From JANXPZ01 sp034678345 (GTDB lineage Bacteria; Eisenbacteria; RBG-16-71-46), in the NCBI GenBank assembly GCA_034678345.1, contig JAXDBZ010000128.1:1-6210 (forward strand): 6,210 nucleotides of DNA. The letters are read 5' to 3'. Every line of letters starts with the position of its first letter. Within the stretch, counting starts at the first letter, position 1. The position numbers were made by a program, and so were the translations under genes. The notes under the pieces were generated by a model. The model had not been told where the DNA came from, did not search any database, and was given only the letters and a program-made list of their open reading frames with translations. Below are positions 1-4,902 of the stretch, in pieces.

Positions 1-1
1 C

Positions 2-622
2 GTGCTGGCACGGGCCTGGCGCCACCGCCGCGCCGGGACCGGCCCGCCCGCCGGAACCGGGACCGGGCTCACCGACCGGCACTTCACCGCCCTCGAACGC
101 CTGATTGACACCGGGCGCGGGGGCGCCATTATTCAGCTTCCGGGGGGGTGGACGGCGGAGCGGGTCCGCGAGGTCGTCCGTCTCCGCGGGCCCGCCCCGG
201 AGCGGGGGACGGACCCTGCCGGCCACGCGCTCCGTGTGCGCCGGCTCCGGCCCCCGGGCCGTCTCGACCGGGGCGGGTACCGCATCGAGGCGCGCTGGAC
301 CAGCGGAGCGCTGGCCCGGCGTCGCCTGCGGACGGCGCCCGGCGCGATCGAGCACTTCGACGCGACGGGCATCCAGGGATCGCTGGTGGTGCGGTCGGCG
401 CGGAGCGACGAGCGGTTCGTCCCGTTCGGGCGCAGCCGCGCGACCCGGCTCGGGCGGTTCCTGGGCAGGCAGCGGGTGGAACGACAGGTACGCGGGAATC
501 CCACGGTCCTAGCCGACGCGGTGGGCATCCTCTGGGTGGTGGGCGTGCGCCGCTCGGCGCGCGCCCCGGTGACCGCCGGCACCCGGAGGGCCCTCCGGGT
601 CCACGCGGAGCGACATGACTGA
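2..622 (+). CDS. tilS: tRNA(Ile)-lysidine synthase, C-terminal part (5' truncated by window edge)
   Basis: TilS uses ATP and lysine to convert cytidine-34 of the CAU-anticodon tRNA-Ile to lysidine in the cytosol, so that the tRNA reads AUA rather than AUG. Only the last 206 codons are in the window. The N-terminal PP-loop ATPase domain (SGGxDS) lies upstream and cannot be checked. The visible part holds the linker helix with an LPGGW turn (residues 46-50) and the C-terminal TilS domain. That domain is recognised by ERFVPFGR (137-144), a TRLGRFL helix (148-154), and the terminal GILWVVGVRRSARAPVT block (175-191), the family's usual ending. Base 2 starts a GTG codon, but this is just the first complete codon in frame, not a believable start, since the family is usually well over 400 residues. 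The TGA stop overlaps the next gene by 8 bases. The neighbours hpt and ftsH form the conserved tilS-hpt-ftsH cluster and support the call. The tract at 180-260 is very GC-rich and poorly conserved. Identification rests on the C-terminal domain and context. Confidence 0.9.
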   Translation: MLARAWRHRRAGTGPPAGTGTGLTDRHFTALERLIDTGRGGAIIQLPGGWTAERVREVVRLRGPAPERGTDPAGHALRVRRLRPPGRLDRGGYRIEARWTSGALARRRLRTAPGAIEHFDATGIQGSLVVRSARSDERFVPFGRSRATRLGRFLGRQRVERQVRGNPTVLADAVGILWVVGVRRSARAPVTAGTRRALRVHAERHD

Positions 623-1193
623 GAACCAGCCGAACACCAGGCCCGGGCCCACCAGCGGCAAGCCGGGGACCGTCATGCGCGTGATGTTCAGCGCGGAGCA
701 GATCCAGCGGCGCGTCCGCGAGCTCGGCCTCGAGCTGGCGCGCGACTATCAGGACAAGCGCCCGCTGTTCGTCGGCGTCCTGAAGGGCGCCTGCATGTTC
801 CAGTGCGACCTGGCGCGCGCCACGCCCATCGACCTCGATCTCGACTTCGTCTCGGTCTCCTCGTACGGGGCGGGCAAGCAGTCGAGCGGCAACGTCCGCC
901 TGCTCATGGACCTGCGCGAGGACGTCGCCGACCGGCACGTGGTGCTGTGCGAGGGCGTGGTGGACTCCGGCCTGAGCGTTTCCTTCATCCTCGACGTGAT
1001 GAAGCGGCGGCGCCCCGCCAGCCTGCGGGTCGCCACGCTGCTCGACAAGGTGCCCTGCCGCCGGATCCCGGTGCCGGTGGACTACTGGGGCTGGAAGATC
1101 GGCGCCGAGTTCGTGGTGGGCTACGGCATGGACGACGTGGAGCGGCTGCGCAACCTCCCCTACGTCGGCGTGCTCGAGGAGGCCGGGTCGTGA
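615..1193 (+). CDS. hpt: Hypoxanthine (guanine) phosphoribosyltransferase
   Basis: This cytosolic purine-salvage enzyme joins PRPP to hypoxanthine or guanine to give IMP or GMP. The product is 192 residues. The type I PRTase fold is visible: VLKGA near residue 55-59, the flexible loop region DFVSVSSYG (77-85), the PRPP-binding loop LCEGVVDSG (111-119), LLDK (142-145, base-contact Lys), VPVDYWGW (153-160) and EFVVGYGMD (165-173), ending in NLPYVGVL. In the PRPP loop the usual Glu-Asp pair is Glu113-Gly114, while the catalytic-position Asp117 is kept. The ATG at 615 overlaps the tilS stop (620-622) and has GGAG at 607-610 only 4 bases upstream. The first 20 residues are Pro/Gly/Thr-rich and unlike the family. 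The in-frame ATG at 675, just before RVMFSAEQI, gives the normal family start and is a real alternative. The gene sits between tilS and ftsH and overlaps ftsH by 4 bases. Confidence in the family is high, and in the exact start moderate. Confidence 0.93.
   Translation: MTENQPNTRPGPTSGKPGTVMRVMFSAEQIQRRVRELGLELARDYQDKRPLFVGVLKGACMFQCDLARATPIDLDLDFVSVSSYGAGKQSSGNVRLLMDLREDVADRHVVLCEGVVDSGLSVSFILDVMKRRRPASLRVATLLDKVPCRRIPVPVDYWGWKIGAEFVVGYGMDDVERLRNLPYVGVLEEAGS
1176..1182 (+). promoter_or_regulatory. Strong Shine-Dalgarno for ftsH inside hpt
   Basis: GAGGAGG lies 7 bases upstream of the GTG at 1190 and within the last codons of hpt. It decides the ftsH start. The GTG overlaps the hpt TGA as GTGA, a typical translational-coupling junction. 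The reading frame stays open further upstream, but that part runs antiparallel to no known FtsH sequence and lies inside hpt in another frame, so a longer start is rejected. Confidence 0.8.
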
Positions 1194-4100
1194 TCGCACT
1201 GCACCGCGCGCCGGACCCCGACGACCGGCCCCAGGGCCGCAAGGGCCCGTCGCGGGGCGGTCCGCCGCGCCGGCCCCAGGGCCCGCTGCCGGCGGGTCGC
1301 CCGTTCCGCACGCTGGCCTTCTGGATGCTCGTCGTCCTGCTGTCGCTCATGGCCTTCCGCATGTACCAGGGCGGGATCATGGGCCCGCAGCGCGTGGAGA
1401 TCTCCTACACGCGCTTCATCCACGACGTGGACGCCGGCAACATCGAGAGCCTGGAGATCACCGACAACACCGTCACCGGCGAGCTGAAGAAGCAGTCCAC
1501 CGTCCGCATCGGCAGCCACGACGTGCCCTACAAGGCCTTCCGCACGAACATCGTCGGCGACGGCTCGACGCTGCCCGACCGGGTGTGGAAGACGAACCCG
1601 GGCGCCGAGATCGACGTGCGCGGCACCGGCTTCAACTGGGTCTCGGCGCTGTTCACCTACCTGCCGATGGTGCTCATCTTCGCCATCTGGCTGTTCCTGC
1701 TGCGGCAGATGCAGTCGGGCGGCAGCGCCGCGCTCAAGTTCGGCAAGACCAAGGCCCGCGTGCTGCTCGAGACGCAGCCCAAGGTCACGTTCAAGGACGT
1801 GGCCGGCTGCGAGGAGGCCAAGCAGGAGCTGCAGGAGATCATCGAGTTCCTCAAGGAGCCGCAGAAGTTCCAGCGGCTGGGCGGCCGCATCCCCAAGGGC
1901 GCGCTCCTGCTGGGGCCCCCGGGCTCGGGCAAGACCCTGCTGGCGAAGGCGGTGGCCGGCGAGGCCGGCGTGCCGTTCTTCTCGATGTCCGGTTCGGACT
2001 TCGTGGAGATGTTCGTCGGGGTGGGAGCGTCCGTCACCGGCGACACGCCGGTGCTCGTGCGCCACGCCGGCGGCACCGAGTTGGTGGAGATCGGCGAGTT
2101 CGTGGACCGCTTCTACGCTCCCGGCGCCGCCGACTCCGTCGTCCCCGTGCGCGGCGTGGAGACGCTCGGCTTCGAGGAGCTCGACTCCAAGTTCAAGGGC
2201 TCCCCGAAGACCTTCGTGAAGGGCAGCGCCTGGCAGGGCGTGCGGGGCGTCTATCGCCACCGCGCAAGCGAGATCTGCGAGATCCGTTACCTCGGCGGCA
2301 TATTGCGCACCACGGGTGACCACAGCGTCTTCGTGCGCCGGCGGGACGGCATCCGGCCGGTCGCCGCGCGCGACCTGAAGCCCGGTGACGTGCTTGTCCG
2401 GCTGCCGCTCGAGGTGCGGGGGGTCTACGACGCGGTCCGCGGCACGCCGCATTCGTACCGCGCCCACGACTCTGCGGAGGCGGCGACGCCACGCCATCTC
2501 GAAATCGCGCCGCCGGATCCCGTGGCGGTCGCGCGCCTCGCGTTCGCGACGGAGCCGCACGCCGGCGTGAGCCAGGCCGCCATCGGAGCGGCCATCGGCG
2601 TCTCGCAGATGACGGTAGGCAACTGGCAGCGCGGGCGACACGAACCCCGGGCGCTCGCCGCCCGCGCCGCGGCCGAGCTGCCTGAGCGGGTCGAGGTGAC
2701 CCCCGAGCTGATGAGGCTGTTCGGCTTCTACACCGCCGAGGGCCGGGAGAACGGCTGCCTCGAGTTCGTCTTCGGCTCGCACGAGACCGACCTGCACGAG
2801 GAGGTCGTGGCCTCCGGCACGCGCCTGTTCGGTGTCGAGCCACGCGTGGCGCACACGGAGGACCACAGCACCCGCATCACCTTCCACTCCGCCGCCCTGG
2901 GGCGCTTCTTCGCGCGTCATTGCGGCACGGGCAGCCACGCGAAGCACGTGCCGGAGCTGCTCTGGGACCTGCCCCGCCCCTATTTCGAGGCCTATCTCAC
3001 CGGCTACGCCCTCGGCGACGGCTACGTAACGAAGGAAGGCAAGCTCAGCGTCACCTCGGTGAGCCGCCGGCTTATCCGCGAGCTCACCTGGCTGTGCGCC
3101 ATGCACGGCATCCCCGCGGGCGTGCGCCACATGCAAATCGCGGGTGGCCGCGTGCTCAAGGGCCGGGTTCTTCCCGCCGGCAAGGCCTGGAACCTGATCA
3201 TCGGCCGCACGAGCCACTGGTTGGTGCGCGACCGCGCGCGACAGGGCAAGCGCGCGATCGTGCAGAGCATCGCCACACGGCCGTACGACGGCTATGTGTA
3301 CGACCTCTGCGGCTGCGAGAACGAGGCCTTCTTCGGCGGCGAGAAGCCGCTGTTGCTCCATAACAGCCGCGTGCGCGATCTCTTCGACCAGGCGAAGCGC
3401 AACGCACCATGTATCGTGTTTGTCGACGAAATCGACGCCGTCGGCCGGCACCGCGGCGCAGGTCTCGGCGGCGGGCACGACGAGCGCGAGCAGACGCTGA
3501 ACCAGTTACTCGTCGAGATGGATGGCTTCGACTCGAACGAGGGCGTCATCATGATCGCCGCCACGAACCGGCCCGACGTGCTCGACCCGGCCCTGCTGCG
3601 GCCGGGGCGCTTCGACCGGCAGATCGTGGTGGACTGGCCCGACGTGCGCGGCCGCGAGGGCATCCTCAAGGTGCACACGCGCAAGATCCCGCTCGACGAC
3701 GACGTGGACCTCAACGCCATCGCCCGCTCGACCGCCGGCATGGCGGGCGCCGACATCGCCAACCTCGTCAACGAGGCCGCGCTGCTGGCGGCGCGCCGCA
3801 ACCGCAAGAAGGTCACCGGCCAGGACTTCGTGGACGCGCGCGACAAGGTCACGCTCGGCATGGAGCGCAAGAGCCTGGTCATGTCGGACGAAGAGCGGCG
3901 CTCGACCGCCTACCACGAGTGCGGCCACGCGCTGATGGCCTGGCTGCTGCCCGGCTCGGACCCGGTGGACAAGATCAGCATCGTGCCGCGCGGGCGGGCG
4001 CTGGGCATCACCAGCTACGTGCCGAAGGAGGAGCGCTACTCGCGCTCGAAGGAGGACCTGCTGCGCAGTCTCGCCATGATGATGGGCGGGCGCGCCGCCG

Positions 4101-4603
4101 AGCACCTCGTCTTCAAGCACTACACCACCGGCGCCGCCAACGACATCGAGCGCGCCACCGCGCTCGCGCGCAAGATGGTCTGCGAGCTGGGCATGAGCGA
4201 GAACCTGGGCCCGCTCACCTTCGGCAAGAAGGAGGAGATGGTCTTCCTCGGCCGCGAGATCGCCACCCACAAGGACTACTCGGAGCAGACCGCCCAGCGC
4301 ATCGACGACGAGGTGCGGGGGTTGGTGGAGGGCGCCTACCGGCAGGCCCTCTCGCTGCTCGAGCAGAACGTGGACAAGCTCCACCTGCTCGCCGACACCC
4401 TGCTCGAGCGCGAGGTGCTCGACGGCGACGAGATGAACCGCCTGCTGCACGGCGAGCGGCTGGCGCCGATGAAGCCGGTGCCGGCGGAGCCGGAGCCGCC
4501 GGCGGGCGAGCCCCGGCGTCGCGAGGCCGTGGGCGAGGTGGCCGAGGCGGTCCCGCCCCCCGCCACCGGCCCGCCGCCCCCGGCGCCGGAGCCACCGGCA
4601 TAG
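1190..4603 (+). CDS. ftsH: ATP-dependent membrane zinc protease FtsH, interrupted by an intein
   Basis: FtsH is a hexameric inner-membrane AAA+ protease that unfolds and degrades membrane and regulatory proteins. The frame encodes 1137 residues. Removing the 445-residue intein (281-725) leaves 692, a usual FtsH length. In order: a Pro/Arg/Gly-rich cytosolic tail (1-40), TM1 (about 41-58), an extracytoplasmic domain (about 60-147), TM2 (about 151-171), the AAA+ start VTFKDVAG, Walker A GPPGSGKT (242-249), and pore loop FVG (275-277). After the intein come Walker B IVFVDEID (742-749), the SRH beginning near 788, and arginine fingers R804 and R807. The M41 protease has zinc ligands H909 and H913, catalytic E910, and third ligand D985 in the AAND block. 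The tail (about 1096-1137) is Pro/Glu/Ala-rich. The zinc motif reads HECGH rather than the common HEAGH. The GTG start is chosen for its GAGGAGG and the 4-base overlap with hpt. The unspliced chain separates Walker A from Walker B, so splicing should be needed for ATPase activity (inference). Confidence 0.97.
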   Translation: MIALHRAPDPDDRPQGRKGPSRGGPPRRPQGPLPAGRPFRTLAFWMLVVLLSLMAFRMYQGGIMGPQRVEISYTRFIHDVDAGNIESLEITDNTVTGELKKQSTVRIGSHDVPYKAFRTNIVGDGSTLPDRVWKTNPGAEIDVRGTGFNWVSALFTYLPMVLIFAIWLFLLRQMQSGGSAALKFGKTKARVLLETQPKVTFKDVAGCEEAKQELQEIIEFLKEPQKFQRLGGRIPKGALLLGPPGSGKTLLAKAVAGEAGVPFFSMSGSDFVEMFVGVGASVTGDTPVLVRHAGGTELVEIGEFVDRFYAPGAADSVVPVRGVETLGFEELDSKFKGSPKTFVKGSAWQGVRGVYRHRASEICEIRYLGGILRTTGDHSVFVRRRDGIRPVAARDLKPGDVLVRLPLEVRGVYDAVRGTPHSYRAHDSAEAATPRHLEIAPPDPVAVARLAFATEPHAGVSQAAIGAAIGVSQMTVGNWQRGRHEPRALAARAAAELPERVEVTPELMRLFGFYTAEGRENGCLEFVFGSHETDLHEEVVASGTRLFGVEPRVAHTEDHSTRITFHSAALGRFFARHCGTGSHAKHVPELLWDLPRPYFEAYLTGYALGDGYVTKEGKLSVTSVSRRLIRELTWLCAMHGIPAGVRHMQIAGGRVLKGRVLPAGKAWNLIIGRTSHWLVRDRARQGKRAIVQSIATRPYDGYVYDLCGCENEAFFGGEKPLLLHNSRVRDLFDQAKRNAPCIVFVDEIDAVGRHRGAGLGGGHDEREQTLNQLLVEMDGFDSNEGVIMIAATNRPDVLDPALLRPGRFDRQIVVDWPDVRGREGILKVHTRKIPLDDDVDLNAIARSTAGMAGADIANLVNEAALLAARRNRKKVTGQDFVDARDKVTLGMERKSLVMSDEERRSTAYHECGHALMAWLLPGSDPVDKISIVPRGRALGITSYVPKEERYSRSKEDLLRSLAMMMGGRAAEHLVFKHYTTGAANDIERATALARKMVCELGMSENLGPLTFGKKEEMVFLGREIATHKDYSEQTAQRIDDEVRGLVEGAYRQALSLLEQNVDKLHLLADTLLEREVLDGDEMNRLLHGERLAPMKPVPAEPEPPAGEPRRREAVGEVAEAVPPPATGPPPPAPEPPA
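2564..2650 (+). other. XRE/Cro-like helix-turn-helix segment within the intein
   Basis: Intein residues 179-207 read as a Cro/C1-type helix-turn-helix: VSQAAIGAAIGVSQMTVGNW followed by QRGRHEP. This matches the family pattern in which a first helix begins with S-Q, the turn is G-V-S, the recognition helix ends in W, and a RGRxxP cap follows. It lies after the N-terminal splicing block B and just before the first LAGLIDADG motif. Extra DNA-binding modules at this place are known in some endonuclease-bearing inteins, where they help recognise the homing site. A regulatory role is possible but has no evidence here. The segment of about 50 residues before it (about 125-178) is not recognised. Confidence 0.75.
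2702..3244 (+). other. LAGLIDADG (DOD-type) homing endonuclease domain of the intein
   Basis: Intein residues 225 to about 405. Motif 1 is LFGFYTAEG (230-238) with acidic Glu237, and motif 2 is YLTGYALGDG (322-331) with acidic Asp330. They are 93 residues apart, the usual spacing for a single-chain two-motif enzyme. Both metal-binding acids are present, so the domain appears intact rather than decaying. The expected target is the intein-free ftsH sequence spanning the GVGA/SRV codons. Cutting there would start gene conversion that copies the intein. The end of the domain is approximate. Confidence 0.85.
3365..3523 (+). other. ftsH segment with foreign-looking codon use next to the intein
   Basis: Ten of the first 53 codons after the intein end in A or T (GAT, GCA, CCA, TGT, TTT, GAA, GCA, GGT, TTA, GAT). 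The next 122 codons (3524-3889) contain none, and the host gene from 1300 to 1990 has essentially none either. Just upstream of the intein only GGT (1991) and GGA (2024) break the rule. The encoded protein (SRVRDLFDQAKRNAP through Walker B) is fully normal FtsH. The best reading is a co-conversion tract brought in with the intein from a donor with less extreme codon bias. Confidence 0.65.
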
Positions 4604-4608
4604 CCTCG

Positions 4609-4637
4609 AAGGCGCCCGTCGGCCGGACGGGCGCCTT
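4609..4637 (+). terminator. Terminator hairpin after ftsH
   Basis: A perfect 12-bp inverted repeat, AAGGCGCCCGTC and GACGGGCGCCTT, with a 5-base loop GGCCG begins 5 bases after the ftsH stop. The following CCGCTTTGCC has only a short T run, so release efficiency on the + strand is uncertain. On the - strand the bases beyond the hairpin are TTCGAGG, also a poor U tract. Its place between convergent genes fits a terminator for the tilS-hpt-ftsH transcript. Confidence 0.75.
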
Positions 4638-4752
4638 CCGCTTTGCCACACCCTGACACCCGGAGTCGCGCCGGTCGCCCGCGCACCGGCGTTCGCGCTT
4701 CTTTTTGCGCCCGCTTGGCAACTCTTCGGGGCCCCGGTGCGTCAATAGGGGT

Positions 4753-4795
4753 GTCACGTACACGAGAACGTGACCAGCGCGACTAGTCATCGCGC
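4753..4795. repeat. Two adjacent inverted repeats
   Basis: First repeat: GTCACGT (4753-4759) pairs with ACGTGAC (4768-4774) around an 8-base loop. Second repeat: GCGCGA (4777-4782) pairs with TCGCGC (4790-4795) around a 7-base loop. Only two bases separate them. A third, weaker pairing, CTCC-GGG with CCC-GGAG, follows at about 4798-4825. As RNA these would give consecutive hairpins on either strand. The first could also be a palindromic protein-binding site (GTCACGT-N8-ACGTGAC). Confidence 0.55.
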
Positions 4796-4843
4796 GCCTC
4801 CAGGGTTGCGAGCAAGGGTCCCGGAGAGGGCAAGCTCCGGTCT

Positions 4844-4890
4844 CCCCGGCGAACGCCCGGCCCAACGGCCGGGCGTAGCTGTTTCCGGGG
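4844..4890 (-). terminator. Large stem-loop, likely terminator of the fadJ-like gene
   Basis: A 9-bp perfect stem, CGCCCGGCC (4854-4862) with GGCCGGGCG (4867-4875) and loop CAAC, is nested in an outer 6-bp stem, CCCCGG (4844-4849) with CCGGGG (4885-4890). The asymmetric internal loop is CGAA opposite TAGCTGTTT. It lies 12 bases beyond the stop codon of the - strand gene, the expected place for an end-of-transcript hairpin. No U tract follows on the - strand, so it may act only in mRNA 3'-end protection or be part of a larger structured RNA. Confidence 0.5.
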
Positions 4891-4902
4891 CGACGACGGC
4901 GC

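Larger units (their letters stand above)
2030..3364 (+). mobile_element. Intein in the AAA+ domain of FtsH (445 residues, with homing endonuclease)
   Basis: This in-frame insertion should excise itself from the FtsH precursor and ligate the flanks into the family-normal GVGA-SRVRDLF. Seen in intein numbering: Ser1 with block A SVTGDTPVLVR (1-11); block B with TTGDH (94-98; T95 and H98 are the TxxH pair), followed by the DLKPGDVLV strand typical of Hint folds; an XRE-like helix-turn-helix (179-207); LAGLIDADG-type motifs at 230-238 and 323-331; block F YVYDLCGCENEAFF (422-435); and block G LLLHN (441-445) with penultimate His444 and terminal Asn445, followed by Ser+1. These place it as a class 1, cis-splicing, full-length intein with a DOD-type endonuclease. 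No stop or frameshift breaks it. Its third codon positions are more often A or T than those of the host gene, pointing to separate ancestry. Boundaries are set by block A, the HN end and the FtsH consensus. The one-residue ambiguity (Ser at both junctions) is solved by the HN|S rule. Activity is inferred, not shown. Confidence 0.96.
4638..4902. other. Non-coding intergenic region with clustered hairpins
   Basis: No convincing gene is visible in this 265-base gap between the convergent ftsH and fadJ-like genes. Its base composition is less extreme than the genes', with a T-run at 4701-4705 and short A/T-containing stretches such as 4742-4747. From about 4753 onward it is dense in inverted repeats (listed separately). 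There is no recognisable tRNA, rRNA, or known riboswitch core. It could hold terminators, an unrecognised small RNA, or simply palindromic spacer. Confidence 0.6.

Noticed and set aside
803..1189. Possible longer N-terminus for FtsH starting inside hpt
   Set aside because: The frame is open but reads as Arg/Gly/Ala-rich nonsense overlapping the well-conserved hpt. The GTG at 1190 has an ideal GAGGAGG at 7 bases and gives a normal FtsH start.
129..1199. Long open frame on the - strand opposite tilS and hpt
   Set aside because: Antisense shadow of recognised genes, with biased Arg/Pro/Gly composition and no family resemblance.
2030..3364. Split or decayed (mini) intein, or a group I/II intron instead
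   Set aside because: The insertion is one unbroken frame with complete protein splicing blocks and both endonuclease acids. An intron would not need to encode the HN|S junction or stay in frame.
1160..3478. Very long open frame on the - strand opposite ftsH (over 700 codons)
   Set aside because: It mirrors the ftsH codons, since extreme GC removes stop codons from the antisense frames. The translation is His/Ala/Arg-rich low-complexity sequence with no known domain, and the + strand is unambiguous FtsH plus intein.
3409..4656. Second + strand frame over the 3' part of ftsH (415 codons)
   Set aside because: An Arg/Ala-rich out-of-frame reading of ftsH. The FtsH frame carries all protease motifs.
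4715..4747. Possible promoter (TTGGCA near 4715 with TCAATA near 4742)
   Set aside because: The spacing is about 21 bases, too long for a standard sigma-70 promoter, and no + strand gene follows.
4215..4790. Small gene on the - strand starting ATG at 4790 behind a good GGAGG (4797-4801)
   Set aside because: The ribosome site looks good, but the frame runs antisense through the terminator hairpin and into ftsH with no recognisable domain. Its start sits inside an inverted repeat. Not supported as a gene.
4738..4902. Riboswitch, tRNA, 6S or SRP RNA in the intergenic hairpin cluster
   Set aside because: I compared by eye with the conserved cores of common riboswitches (TPP, SAM, cobalamin, glycine, c-di-GMP, c-di-AMP, fluoride) and with the tRNA T-arm. 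None matched.
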